64,000 bases of DNA from Golubevia sp. BC0850 (GCA_012976225.1 JAAVVG010000002.1:1302001-1366000); one strand, 5' to 3'; counted from the first letter of the stretch, positions 1 through 12,800 are shown. The notes: generated from the letters alone by a model not told the origin. Made by a program: numbers and translations.

Positions 1-133
1 CAACCAACGTCCCAGAAACCACGGCAGTAGAGTCGCAAACGACGTCTGAAATGGCTCTCTTTTCTGGTAGAACCGCAGCTGAGGCGAAGGCGAGGGTGGT
101 GGCGAGAACGAGGAAAGAGTAGGCGAATTGCAT
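1..133 (-). CDS. Secreted protein, N-terminal fragment (runs off window)
   Basis: Partial gene: the start codon is at 133 and the frame stays open to the window edge, giving about 44 residues. The N-terminus is a clear signal peptide: MQF, then a hydrophobic stretch rich in Leu, Val, Thr and Phe, then a small-residue cleavage region (ASAA). Soon after comes LPEKR, a Lys-Arg pair of the kind cut by Kex2 in the late Golgi. I therefore infer a secreted or wall-associated protein with a short propeptide. A Cys follows in DVVCDS. Too little is present to name a family. Confidence 0.6.
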   Translation of the reverse strand, partial: MQFAYSFLVLATTLAFASAAVLPEKRAISDVVCDSTAVVSGTLV

Positions 134-752
134 TTTGTATGAGACTTGAGAACTTGAGACTTGAAGCGGTGAAGGTTTGAGATTGAGAAGTGGGGCTGAT
201 GGGGAGGAAAAGATGCAATTGGATGTCAAAAGGTGTCATTTTATACCTTTTCCGAAGGACTTTCTCGAGACTTTGTGAGACAGAACAGGAGGGGTCGATG
301 GGGTGGTCGGAGTTCCAGACAAGGAGACGGGACCGTTGGGGTTGGCCACGGGACGAGCGGACAATCTCTCCTCTCCTCGCCCAAATCTGCTGTCCCGTTT
401 TGCTCAGAGATACACAGCACTACATATATTCCACAGAGAAAGGCTCAAGAAACGGGATGATCGGTCTGCCCCTGACGAGATGCATTCCCTCGAACGGGTC
501 GACAAACAAAGTCGGAGTGGAGTTGAAAGAGCAAAAGTCTGTTGCTAAGAGTTCAAAGTAGGGAGTAAATACAAAGGCCTACACACATACATGTAGTCAA
601 AAGAACGAGAGACTTGCGACCTGGACTCGAGATTGTTCAGCGCCAAAGACGGGACTTCCTACGGCACCCAATCTGTGCGACCTTCGAGAAGAGTGAAGAA
701 GCCCCGTGACAACCCCGTCGACACCACTTTGAATCCTTTACCGACCAGAAGA
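134..752. other. Intergenic region between a minus-strand start and a minus-strand 3' end
   Basis: This 620-base stretch holds the promoter side of the secreted-protein gene and the 3' flank of the C2-domain gene, both on the minus strand. Several short overlapping frames are open here, but none has protein-like composition, an intron structure or a recognisable motif. I see no gene. Confidence 0.4.
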
Positions 753-3722
753 TCACTGTTGCAAGTACGGAGCATAGTAGCCCTGTTGCTGGAAAGATCC
801 GTCTTGAGCAGGAGGTTGCTGCTGTTGAGGCGGCTGTGTTTGGTAGGAAGGATTTGAGTATTGCTTCATCAAGGAGAGACGGTGACATGGTAAGGTCAGA
901 GATAAAAAAGGGATTTGATAAATTCAAGGCACAGGCACTCGAAAGAGAGAGGGGAGAGAGAGAGAGATCTCACTTGAAACTCACCTGGTTCCCGTAGTCT
1001 TGTTGCTGCTGTTGAGGATAATTGAAATTCGACGCGGGAGGTGGTGCGTATTGGGGTTGATTAGGAGGCTGTTGAGCATAGAAGTGAGAATTCTGATTCG
1101 GAGCAGGGGGAGGAGCTTGACCGTAATGTTGTTGAGCGTTAGGATCGAAGTGAGAAGGTGGGGGAACTGAGTACTGCGGCGCTTGAGGAGGCGGCAGTGG
1201 TCTAGATCCTTGGAAGGAAGCAGGCGAAGTTTGATAGAAGCCACTCTGACTCTGATAGCCTCCAGGAGGTTGCTGGTGGAACGAAGAGACCGAATTCGAA
1301 TGGCTCAAAGTGGGAGCTGGAGAAGGGCTTCTTCCCGATGGAGCTTGAGAGATTGTCGAATTCGTAGGTTGATAGTAAGCTCTGAAGAAAGAGAGGGAGA
1401 ATGGTAAGTATGGTGTCAGAAGGGCATGGAAGAGACTGACGACGACCTTCTTGAAGATCGACTCACTGTGCGTTGATGACCGAAGCAGTAGGGGTTGGAG
1501 GACCATTAGGAATACTAGGTAGAGCGTGATAGCTTGCAGATGAATGAGGTCTAGGAGCTGGAGAGGTAGATCTTGGAGGCTCGTGGCTGTACTGTTGTTG
1601 AGGAGCCAAGTTGTTCGTATCTTGATGATTTGGAGCAGGGGCATATTGAGGTTGAGGAGGTGGAGCGTAGAACGCACCTGGAGGAGCAGAGTTTGGATGA
1701 ACTGGAGGAGTGGCAGCTGGCGAAGGCAGATGCGGGTGGTTCGTAGGAGGAGTGTAGGTCGGTTGCGATTGAGGTGGAGCGTGTTGAGCTGGTGGTGGAA
1801 TGGAGTACTGTTGTTGATAGCCACCTTGAGGAGGACCCGGGGGAGGGAATGAGTAGTTTGGTTGTCCTGATGAGTAGCTTCCTTGATTCGAGAGAGGAGG
1901 CGGAGGTTGAGAATAAATGCTAGAAGGATGAGGCGGCGGAGGCTGCTGTTGCTGATGTTGAGCGTAAGGGTCTATTCCACCAGGAGGAGGCAAAGGCTTA
2001 TTGATAGACATGGAGCTCATAGGTCTAGTCAATTCGTCGATACCTTCTCCTCCCCAACCTCCAGGTCTGATGGTCGAGATCGAAGCTGACGAAGCCATTT
2101 GTTGATGACCACCATAAGGATTCGGAATAGTTGAGCTAGAAGATTCTGAAGGATGAAAGCTAGATAACGAAGCTTGCGAGGCGTGAGACCCGTGGCTGTA
2201 GATAGACGAAGGTGGAGCTGCTTCACCATTGAAACTAGCTCTCCTATGTCTCTCGAACTCTCCCTCTTGAGGAGCGACACTTCCACTCCTTCCAACGCTG
2301 GCAGGGGCGTATGGAGGAGTATAACTGTCAATCTGAGCTAAGCTGGAGCTTGGTCTTAGACTGCTAGGTACGGCATCGTTTTGACTCAGATGAGAGCCGA
2401 GCATCGAGCTCGACGTGCTTGAACTCAATCCTTGACTGAAAGAGATCGAGTTTCTCATTCCGCTCTCGTTTGAATGTCTGGAAGGATGAGAAGCGTGGCC
2501 ACCTGCTCTCATTGAACTTGGAATTGGAGGGTGAGCGCTTGTAGGTCTTGGAGCGAAATCTGCGTCGTCGATATCTTCACTGAACGTTCCAGCTCCACCG
2601 TAGGTATCTGTTCCTGACACGATTGGTTTAGAGACTTTCTTCTTCTTTGGAGGAGCAGCGGCTGAATAGAAGGTCAATTCGAGGAAGACTTCTCCTGCGT
2701 AACGTTCCTTGGCTTTGATGGGCACCCATTCTGGAGGAGAGGAAAGAGAGATAAGAGGAAGGGGTAGAGGTGTCAGGGTGTGCTTTATACCTGAGCTCCC
2801 AAAGATAGAGCTGAGATTGCTAAAGTCGTTGCTTGATCTCTACAGCTTCTCTGGCCTGTGTCTATTGAATGACGCAGGCTTCCTCCAAGACCAATCTCTA
2901 ATCACCATCTTTTGCTGATTCCAATCCGATCTCAATTCCACCGACTACTCACCATCGAATTCTCCAACCTTCAAAGTGTCAGTCAAATCCACCACTCCCT
3001 CTCCAATGAGTTCAGGTTCTCTAGTATCATCAGCATAACAAGCCACTCTCATGGATTTCCCAGTTCCTTTAGCCTTTCCTCTAGCCACTACCAAAGCCTT
3101 TGGTTTGATAGTTCCATCTGCAGAATCCTCTTCAGCTAAACCTCTCTTCAAAGCATCTTCCATGTCTTCAAAGATGTCGAAATGGAGTTGCTCATCCCAG
3201 TGAGGGTGTTGACCTCCTCTCTTGTCTGGTTTCGTCTTTTGCTCCTCTTTACCAATGTAGAGAACACAGTAAGGATCTTGTTTTCCGATTGATCTCTTGT
3301 TTGGTAGGTTTTTCTGTCGGTTGGTGGAGTAGGAGAAGATAGAAGTTAATTGCCAAGCTGAGGAAGGTGGGAATAAGCCGAACGCTTAGAGAATGCTTTC
3401 AACAGCGACGATGAAACTACTGGAAGAGCAACTTCTGAAGATTCTGGAGATATTCCAACTTTATTTGTGCTCGCTCAAGAGGAATGCGAGGAGTTTAGTC
3501 GTTGCTCCTCTTTGTCCTTCCTCCTCCTTTCCCCCTTCCTTGAAACGAAACTGCCTGCCGCTTTGATGACAGGGCAGCTTCCGTCTATCAGAATGAACTC
3601 ACGGCTTTCAAAACTACGCAAACCAGAGTTCCCAACTTGAGTCTGCCTTCATTACTTGGCTGCTTAGACATTGACGTTGAAGTTGTGGAATTGGTGGAGC
3701 TGCTAATGGCGCTGCTGCTCAT
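753..3722 (-). CDS. C2-domain, proline-rich protein (Inn1/Fic1-like ingression protein)
   Basis: Five exons on the minus strand: 3603-3722, 2953-3313, 1467-2730, 985-1381 and 753-833, about 740 residues. The N-terminal 180 residues form a C2 domain (strand GTLVCVVLKA, loop SIGKQDPYC, then LIGEGVVDLT and GEVFLELTFYS). About 40 charged residues are inserted in the middle of the domain (around EDALKRGLAEED). The rest is low-complexity and rich in Pro, Ser and Gln, with many PPP and PxxP runs. This layout matches yeast Inn1 and fission-yeast Fic1, which bind SH3 partners at the actomyosin ring and promote septum formation; that role is inferred from layout. The start at 3722 is the first ATG; a second in-frame ATG lies at 3669-3671. 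The last intron could instead end at an AAG, putting the final exon start at 863. Confidence 0.8.
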
Positions 3723-4080
3723 CTTGACTGATGAGTTGCTGGGATTAGTGAGTTGATGAAGAAGTTGCTTTGATTTTGCTTAGTTCCTTGACTTGTCTAT
3801 TACTCTGGCGATAGTTGGGTCAGAAAAACTCGTTGTAAGTGCGACCTGGAAGAGAAGGATATCGATCCAGCACAGGTCTGCAGATCTGCCGACTCCTTCT
3901 TCTCGATCCATCGGACTCTCTTTCAAAAGTTCCTTCGGACCTTTTCTTCTTTCGATCTTCTTCTTTATCTCTTTGATCAGATCTTCAAGGAGAAAGACGA
4001 AGAGCACAATATGAGAAGGAAGATCCAGCTAGAGCCTTATCCATCCTCTTCTCCTTTAAGCCATCGATCCCTCTACCAAA
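3723..4080. other. Intergenic, promoter side of the C2-domain gene
   Basis: Upstream of the C2-domain start codon. Short frames are open on both strands but look like noise. I see no gene or RNA here. Confidence 0.35.
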
Positions 4081-5333
4081 ATGGCATCCAAAACCTTCAC
4101 CGAACCCTCAAGAATCGGAAATCCAAAGAATGAAAAATTCAAGAATCTAGGTGAGATGAATCCGGACGTAGCAGAAGTCATCGGAGAAAACACTCTGAAA
4201 TAGATTCAACTCATCTCTTTCAAACACTCCGAGAGAAGTGAACATTTCGGAGTAAGAGAACAAAAAACTGATGTCGAGGGTGAAAGGTAAGTGGTATCAG
4301 AACCGATTCGATAGAGGAGGATCATTCTCTCTGACACTCTTCGTTCAAACCTTCCAACTCAGGATCCGAAACTCTACTCTTTTGTCTTTGAGCTCAACTT
4401 CTAGGCACTTCAGAAAGCTATGGCTCCCTTTCTTGCTACAAGATGTCAAGGTTGATATTACCCATGTCGATTCACTGCTACTTCTACTCTGGAAAAATTC
4501 AACTCCTGGTCAAAACCTTCGGGGCATCGAGTTCACCGTCGATCATCAAGCTGATGGTTATACACAGAAACTCACATCAGTAAGGAGATGAATCGAATTA
4601 GGTCATCCAGATTTAGAGGGTTATTTAGGGCAAATGGGTAGAACTGATGACATTCTTTCATTTGGTCGATCCTTAATCTTAGTCGAATGTCCCAGAGTCA
4701 AAAGCCTTTCTTTATGAGACAAGATGCTCCTCAAAGCCAAACTTTTAAATCCACCTAGATCTCCTCTTTTAGAAAGCATTACGCATTTAAACACGACAGC
4801 CGACGAGGATCACCCTAACCCAGCATCTGATTTTCCTCTTTGGTTTGGAAAGCAAGTCATCTTCTTATTAATCTTTTTACCTCGATTAGAATCTGCTCAA
4901 TTGAAGTGTGTATTTGATAGATCAGATTCAAAGTATGTTGATGATCATATTCCAGAACTTGTTCAAATAACGATTATCAAAACCAAATTAGAAGTGCGGA
5001 AGTTTCAAGAAAGATGGAGATGTTTGACAAGCATTCAGAACGCTTCCTCATAATTGGGAAGTCTCCCTCGTCTCTGGTAACTTTGGACCCTGTGAAGCAC
5101 TCGTTCGACAATCAATGCTCACGACCACTGTCCCTAAGAATCTTAAAATCATTAGAACTCACAAGGACCCTAAGTACCATGAGAACAGACTCTATGATTC
5201 AGATGGTTCTGAGGGCTTTTTTAAAGAAACGTTTGAGGCGTCAAGAGAGGAGCCAAAGCAAGGCAGATGGGCGCAAACGAAGAATCCTAAGGCTGATGCA
5301 GCGCTTCCCTCCAGGTTGACGTACTTGAGTTGA
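4081..5333 (+). pseudogene. Decayed F-box/LRR-like gene
   Basis: Protein-like stretches on the plus strand lie in different frames and are separated by stops. One begins with an ATG at 4081 (MASKTFTEPSRIGN). A second includes RHFRKLWLPFLLQDVKV near 4400-4470, a form often seen just after an F-box. Others follow: GRTDDILSFGRSLILVECP near 4640-4695, LLESITHLNTT near 4770, FDRSDSKYVDDHIPELVQ near 4910-4965, and NLKIIRTHKDPKYHENRLYD near 5140-5200. Together they read like the solvent-exposed half of a basidiomycete F-box protein. At least three frame changes and several stops are needed, so I call it a host-gene relic. Its 3' end overlaps the minus-strand F-box gene beside it. Confidence 0.45.
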
Positions 5334-7234
5334 GGGAAAGCTGATGGCTTTGGCCGATTAAAGACCAAGACTGTGTCGTCAGAGAAAGAAGACTCCTCTC
5401 CTCCGAAGATGACCGCTCTTACGGTACTGCTAGAGGTTGATATTGCTTGAAGTAGAGCTGAAGAGGGGAAGTGGAGAACAACTCCCTCAAGGGATGGAAG
5501 TTGAAGAAATTGTAGAACTTTGGCCATCCTGGTAGACGCAGAGAGTAGGTTGAGCTCCGTCAGATGAAGAAGAGAGATTAGGTCGTGACTTGCATTCTCC
5601 TTCTCCTCCTCTTCCTCCTCTTCCACTTCGGCAGGTCCATCATCCCAGAATCTCAACCCCGTCAAAGAAGAGCTGCAAGAGCTGAAGAGATTGAAGAACC
5701 TCTCGGAATTGACAGCCAGCCCAACATCGTTTGTGCCGTCGTCTTCCAGCTGAATGTCCAAAGATTTGAGGCTCGGGAAAGAGGCACCGCGGAAGAGATC
5801 GTGTCCCCAGAGATATACTGAAGATGAAAGCCGGAGGTAACCAAGATTGGGTAAAGATAGGTTCGGCGTGAAGGAAGAGGAAGAATCCTGAAACTTGGTG
5901 ATTGACATGCGACATAGACTGACTGATTCTAGGTTTGGATTAGAGGATAGGATTTGTAGTAGAGTGTTGATGGGAAATTTGGAGTACTGATAAGCTCTTC
6001 TGTCGTCGAGAGAAAAATCCAGATGCTTCAGAGTTCCCGATGGCAACTAGCGTAGGAAGGTAGGAGAGTCCCAATCTAAAAGTAAGTTTTGACAGTCTAA
6101 TTTGAGATCTTCTAGAAGAGACGTTGACGAGGTTTCAGGAAACTTCAGGTGCACCTTTTCAGCGTCCATAACGGTTCCTTGCTTGGAATTGAAGCCCAGT
6201 CGAAGAGAAGTGAGATTTGGACTTCGACCCACGAGCTCTAGAACGGTGGAGGGAATTGAAGTAGACTGAATAGACAGAGAGAGTTCTTCGAGAGTTGAGT
6301 GATATTCACCGATATCTTGAATCAAAGATTTGAGAAGCATCCGTTGGTGTTCAACTTGTTGTTCTGTAAGCGCCTCATCTTCCACGTCCAGGAAGGACTC
6401 CGAGTGAAGACTCAGCTTCCTCAACCCAGCTTCCCCAATGAACTTCTGGATCACCTTCAAGAGTAATCTAAATTTCATTCAATCTCATTTCATTGGCGTC
6501 ATCATCACGGAGGTGAAGTCGACATCCCTCCCTACGGCAAACCTTCGTCCATTCTTTCCTTTGGATTCAACCACTATATGGAAATCCATTTCGAATTCTA
6601 AATCCTGAAAGTGCTCAGTTTGATCGAATAAGAAAACCAACGTCCCCGAAACGATAGCCTGACCAAACGACACCCGAAGATCAGTGTGGTGACGACAGTG
6701 AAAGAGCGAGACGTCTAAGTAGAGCTTCTCCAATCTGCCTCCTGTTGCTAGCGAGATGGTAGTTAGAAGAGCAGTGTAGTTGGGAATTCCGTTAACGACC
6801 AAATGATCCATATCAAATTCTCTGCGTGACCCTTCCTCTACCGAGTCCCAGAAGCAGGATAGATCCAAGCGAATCTCGTTTCGTGGAAGAGAAGAGTTGG
6901 ACGGACGACCTAGTCTTGCTAAACGATCTACTACCTTGATGGTCTCCATCTCCGTGAGCGGTCTTCTGAGTTGAGTCAGATCTAAGAGGTAGTGCAGTGA
7001 TGGATCCGAAAGAAGGGTAGTGTTCCAAGAGCGAGAGACGCTTGTTGGCAGGACCAGTTGGCGAGTGGAGAAGGATTTGAAGATGCGGTTGACTAGTTCC
7101 AAAGGCAGAGCGTTGATTGGATCCATGATTGAAGTTGATGTTGCTGTTTTCAGTTGAGCTAGAAGAGAGATCAAAGAGGAGGCGTGCGATGGAGTGATGG
7201 TCTGATCACTCTGATGGCGAGGAAAATGAGTCAA
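5192..7234 (-). pseudogene. F-box/LRR-like gene interrupted by in-frame stops
   Basis: One reading frame runs from 7234 to 5192. The F-box lies just after a likely start at 7126 (MDPINALPLELVNRIFKSF, then SVSRSWNTTLL). Leucine-rich segments follow, such as LRKLSLHSESF, LEELSLSIQS, NLTSLRLGF, LKHLDFSL and LTELNLLSAST. F-box proteins link substrates to SCF ubiquitin ligases. The frame is broken by TGA at 6485-6487, TGA at 6479-6481 and TAG at 6047-6049, but the protein-like reading resumes in the same frame each time. A 75-nt intron with a weak GTTTGC donor and a TTTAG acceptor would remove both TGA codons and keep frame. The TAG sits inside an LRR stretch (PTFLR stop LPSGTLKHL) with no convincing intron. 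Either a recent pseudogene or an allele with one nonsense codon. Confidence 0.55.
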
Positions 7235-7653
7235 GAAGAAAAGAAGAGATGGAAGGAAAATTGTTCGTCACTGCGTCACCTTTCGAATCCAAATGTTTCC
7301 CTTTTTTCAGGTACGTTCAATTTCTGAGACTACAGTAAGCCCCGAACTTACTTAGCTGTCTACCTTGAGCTCTGACCTGCGTCTCCTCCCGCTCGACGCA
7401 GATTGTCCATTCGCAGTTCGCTATCCGAAGCAGATTTCCTCCTCGGGCTCTAATTTGTGATTTACAGTTGTAATTATACTTCAAACTGCAGACCAGTAAG
7501 ATTGCCCGCCTCTTCATTCGATTTGCATCTCGAGCGTCTTCTGATACCTTTCCACTTTTCTTTCGTCCAGCTCAGTCAAAACGTCTTGGCTTCTTTCTCA
7601 ACGGATGATTCTCTTTTCGAACTTCAAGGCTCAATACCCATACAAGTTTCCCC

Positions 7654-8310
7654 ATGGACGATCTTCCTTTAGCCATATGGCTTGAAATCTTCAGATACCT
7701 CTCTTCGCGCCTGAAGTAGCCATCTTCATGGAGGTCTGCAAGCAATGGTCTCAAACGATGAAGGAGATTTCGAGTCTATAGAGAAGTCTGGCCCCTTCCG
7801 AGAAGAGAAAGGACTGTAAGGTGAGTCATAGATCCAAACTATCGAAGACGCTTGGGGGGGGGGGCGACAACTCAAGTGAGCAAGCATCAGGCTGACATTA
7901 CGTGAAACTTTCCATACCTCTCGGATTTTTTTTCTTTCTCTTTCTTCGGCTATTAGAATCGGATCTTGCTCATTCTACGCCCATTCTCCGTCAATCGTTC
8001 AAGTCACAATCCTCATCCTCTCGAAACCTTTCAAGCCAAACTCAATCAACAGCTTGTCAGCTCCAAACCAACCTGATTCTTCACGTCAAGTCAAAAGTCA
8101 CAGTACTTTGCTTTCAATTACGTTTCAAAGCCCTCGATTCATCTAAGAACCATCTTCGTCGAATTCTCTCCGCTGCTTTAGACGTGGGAGCTGAAGGTGA
8201 AGAAAATATTGAAATGTTTGGTCAGGGAATGCGAGACGTAGTCACCGATGAGGAGGTCAAGATGGACTTTGTTTTGGAATGTCATTGTCTTTCTCTAACC
8301 TTTTAGACAC
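7654..8310 (+). pseudogene. F-box gene relic
   Basis: A clear F-box start (MDDLPLAIWLEIFRYLSSR) begins at 7654. The reading continues only after a one-base frame change (PEVAIFMEVCKQWSQTMKEI) and then meets a stop. A GTGAGT donor-like site follows near 7820. A polypyrimidine stretch ending in TAG near 7960 precedes another open segment (LRFKALDSSKNHLRRILSA and EENIEMFGQGMRDVV). The pieces are in order and on one strand, which suggests a decayed F-box gene of the same kind as the two loci to the left. An 11-base G run lies in the would-be intron. No function is claimed. Confidence 0.4.
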
Positions 8311-8833
8311 CAGTCGAGGATCGTGATTATACTTTACGACTGGTGAAAGTCGTTGCCACTCAGGTGAAAGTGAAAGTCAGAGGGGGAGACTTGTTCCGAC
8401 TCCCTCTCTAATTATTCCTTTCAAACCTTTTGGATCTTTCTGGGTCATATGTCCCAACTTCCAAAAGCGGGGCGTCTTCCACTTCTTGGCCATGGATTTC
8501 GAGATGAACTCCTCATATCCATCGTCCATCGTCCCTTCTTTCCGTGACTATTGTACGTGACTTCTCTCTTTCCTTTTGTATATACAGAACTTCTGGACCA
8601 AAAAATACGATCTTTACAGATCACTTGTCGTGAACTCGAGTCTCGAGATGCCGAAGCTGTGCACCGATAATCCTCGACCTTCTAGAATCTGTACAATCGA
8701 TGACGTCGGTCAGTCGGTGTGGAGGCAAAGGGGTCTTATAGCCTTAAATAGGATTTCTTTCACGCTCCCTTCCTTCTTCCCAACATCAACCTCACTAAAC
8801 CACCTGCTACAACTCAAAACTTATTCTTCAATC

Positions 8834-9352
8834 ATGTCTTCCAACGAACCAACCCAATCCTCCGTGAGTTAGCACTACCCTACCCTACTCTAGCCTTCGC
8901 TCTACCTTCGCTCACGTTCCCGTCCTTCGTCCTCATCCTTTCTTCCCCCTCCTCTCTCCTCAACTCACTCAGGGACAATTCCACTCCGTCAAAGGAACTG
9001 CCGTTGAAGCTGTCGGTAACCTAACTGGATCCACCGAATGGCAACAATCCGGAAAAGCTGAGCACGCCCAAGGAGAAGGAGAGATCAAGGCTGCCCAAGC
9101 TAAAGGTTATGCTGAGGGACTTTCCGACCAAGTTAGTGGATATGCCAAGAATGTTACTGGTTCTTTGATGGTGAGTCATTATAGAGGAGGAAGTTCTTGA
9201 TTCTTGGTGGAGTTGCTTGCTTGCTGGGTTCTAACTCGTCCTGCCTTCCCCTCCTCCTCCTCCTCTCTCAGGGAGATAACACCAAGCAAGCGGAAGGTGC
9301 TGCTCAAAAGAAGGCAGGTGAAGCTCAAAAGGAGATGAACAAGCCAACTTAA
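8834..9352 (+). CDS. CsbD-like stress protein
   Basis: Three exons (8834-8863, 8973-9170, 9272-9352) encode 102 residues. Both introns have GTGAGT donors and CAG acceptors, and phase is kept throughout. The protein is small, hydrophilic and rich in Ala, Gln, Gly, Lys and Glu, with the CsbD-type pattern: VKGTAVEAVGNLTGS, then WQQSGKAEHAQGEGE, then GDNTKQAEGAAQKKAGEAQ. CsbD-like proteins are induced by general stress in bacteria. The fungal relatives include proteins described as binding mismatched or cruciform DNA, but their biochemical role is not settled. A degraded copy of the last exon lies near 36 kb on the other strand. Confidence 0.85.
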
Positions 9353-9862
9353 AAAGTCAAGTGTCCTCAAGCCCGTTGCTGTTGTTGATTAGCTTCCAAT
9401 AGTCAAAGCTCTTGTAAATGAATGAATACCGAATTGTCAATTGTTTTACCTACCTCTGAGAAAATTGCTGGTGGGTTTTCTGGGATAAGTCACTCTCAGT
9501 TTGGCTTTAGGAAAGAGAAGAGATCAAGTGGAGGGAAGAAGCGAGATGCTGAGGTTTCTCAACTATATCCAGCGTGACTTTGCTGAGCTTGCGAGTACTG
9601 AACTTCCTGAACTTCCTGATCAGCTCACTGTCGTCTAGAATTTACTCTTTGAACCTTAAATCTTTATGAGAGCGTTGTTGGTGGGCCTATCACTCTATCA
9701 GCTGCGAGTCTTGATCAGTGCACCCTTCTTGACGCTTGACTCTTGCTTCATAACTTCATCATTCATCAACCAAACAATTCAATTTCAACCGATCAAGGAT
9801 ATCGAGTCAAAGACTAGGATTAGTCTTGGATTGACTAAGATAGTCATCAAGCAAACTGCAAG

Positions 9863-12800
9863 ATGGTCGACCTGCAATTCATTTCGCTACTCTCATTGAT
9901 TCCACTCATTCTATGCTCAACTTCAACTTCAACTCCTCCTTCCTCACCTCCAAGTTCTCTCAACCTTCTAGATTTATTATCTGAATCACCTAATCATACG
10001 ATCTTAGTTCGTCTATATCAAAGAACTAGGTTAATTCCAACTTTGAATCAATTACAATTCAGAGCTCATGTGGATGATCATGGTATCACCATCTTGGCTC
10101 CTACTGATCACGCTATACGACAGAAAGCTATGAATCAGAGAAGCATCAGGCAGAAGGAGTCAGGGAAAAGGTATGGGGAATTGGCACAAGGGAGTCAGTC
10201 GGAAGTGGGAAGGGTGAATCGATTCAAAGCTGAGTATCTAGACGTCACTGCTGCTATCAATCCTCCAACTTCAAATTACGCTCAAAGTAATCCAGAAGAT
10301 AGTTTGGGTATCTGGGAATGGGCAATTCAAATGTTAGAATCAGGTTCATCAGAAGATTCAGAAATGAAGCTCATCTGGAGACCCTCTTCACCTTCAACTT
10401 CTTCAATCATCTTACCAACTCAACATGAAAACATTCATGCCTTATTACGTCAAGAATTACTTTATCACGTTCTAAATTTCACTTTACCACTCAACTCTTC
10501 TACCATCTCTCCTTCTAACTCAAAACCAAATATGATCTCAACTTTACACTTACCTTCTCGAAGGCTTTTATTTGATCCTACTAGACCTGGAGATGAACCT
10601 CATCCACAACCTCATCCTTTCCCACCTTCGAATCCACCTCATCCGGGAGATGAAGATATGGGAGGTCTGTTAGGTGGTGAAGGTCAGAAATTGTTTTGGA
10701 ATTCTAGAACTTCGAAGAAAGTAGAAGATGAGAAGGAAGAGTCATATGATAACTATTTCGGAACTGATTCGAAAGGAAATGGCGGAGTTAAAATGAGGGA
10801 GAATGGAGTGATTCGAAGTAAGGGTTATGGTGAAATTGTGGAATTGGATGGAGTGTTGGAATTGCCTCCTCCTTTGGGTGAGTCGGTCGGAAGCTTTGCT
10901 CGTGATGGATCAGAAAATTTGGCTTTCCCTAATCTCCACTTCTTCTCCCTGTCCTACAGAAACGTTGATCCACACCCACCCATCTCTCTCTCATCTATCC
11001 TCCTTATTCTCAACTCTTCCAAACCTTCTCTCCACATTTTCAACTTCTTCCCATCTCACTCTTTTCCTTCCAACTTCTGATTCCTTCAACTCTGATCTGA
11101 CTCAAATGGAAAGAACTTATCTAGAAGGGAACTGGTCAATTTCAAATCGAGACAAGATGAAATTTCTAGGATGGCATTCAAGTTCTAGAGGTGTAAATGG
11201 AATCGGAAGAGTTGGTTACAGTACAAGAATCAGACAATTACTGGACAAAAAGGAAAGCGAAGAAGACAAAGCTTTGGAAATCACTACAATTCTGGGTGGG
11301 AAGATCTGGTTAGAAAATGATAGTGACGAAGGTTTAAGAATCGTTTCTTCAAATCCAACTTCAACTTCAAGTTTGACATCCGATTTCTATTCTCTTTCAA
11401 ACTCAGCTAAAGAATCGAGGATTTTAGAACAAGATTTGTTAACTGAAAATGGAGTGGTTCATGTGGTTTCGAACTTGATTTTACCTGAGAAAGCATTAAG
11501 TTTAAATGTAGAGAAAACTTTACTGGCTTTGAATGGAAGCCGATTCGTAGATATGATTTACAAAGCTGGATTAGAAACTTACATTAATTGGGAAGTTGAG
11601 GATCCAGTTGATGGAGATGAACCTTCTGAACCTCAACCGCCTTCAAAAACTCCTTCCTTCACTTTCTTCGTCCCTCAAAATGATGCTATTGAAGACTGGT
11701 TGAAGTTACATCAATCTCCTGACCTTCTCTCTTCTAATCAAGATGATTTACCTTCGAAATCTAAAGAACTTGAGGATTTGATGAAATACCATATCGCTCC
11801 GACTCAGTTGAAGAGAGAACATCTTAGAGACTCTATGCTGGTTGGTACTGAACTTAGAGATTGGAAATTGAAAATGGGTAGACAGAGGATTAGAGTGGAA
11901 GTGGATGAGAAGAGAGAGGTTGATGATGATGACTTTGAGTTAGGTGATAGGAAGAAAAAAAAGGATAGAGATGGTAGAGCTGAGATTGGATTTGGCGATG
12001 CTAATGTCTTGGCTGAGCCTGGTGAGTCGAGTCGAGCGTCCTTGAAATCTGAACAGAAGAATGGAAAAAAGAAATGTACTGACCTTTCTTTCCCTTTGCT
12101 CGATCACTATCCACCATCTCGTTCCTCAGTCATCGTGGGTGATTCGATCATCTATCTGATCTCACAGCTCCTGACGCCACCGGCCAATCCTATTCAAGTC
12201 GCAGTCTCTACTCTCAGCCTATCGACTTTCGTCGCTGCCTGCTCTGTTTCAGATCTAGTTTCCATGTTGAAGAGAGCACCTGGGATCACTCTCTTAATAC
12301 CTCATAATGACGCTTTCACTTCTTTGGGTCTAGTCATGCCTTACCTCCTTCTGGCGGAAGAGCAGCCTCGAAAAGAACTGAGATCTTTAGTCGAATATCA
12401 CGCAGTCGACAGAGTCGTTTACAGAGACGATTTCGAGGAGATTACCTACGAAGACAAAGTTCTGGGAGGAGGAAAGTCTTATCCAACTCTGGAAGGAAGT
12501 GAGATTTGGGCTGGAAGATCCAAGAATGGTTCAATTGAAATCAAACGAGGATCGAATGCCGGTGGAAACGACGGGAAGGTTACTAAGATCATCAAGACCG
12601 ACAGATTGACAAGCTCAGGAGTCATTCATGAAATCGATTCAGTTCAACTCCCTCCTACTCTGGATTTGACTATCGGGAAATTGATGAAAGGTGCTTCAGC
12701 TTCTACTATGGCAAGTCTGGTCAGAAAAGCTGGTTACGAGTACATTCTGAATGGTACTTTACCTCAAGATCAAGATGAAGAAAGTAAAGCTTTGGATGAC

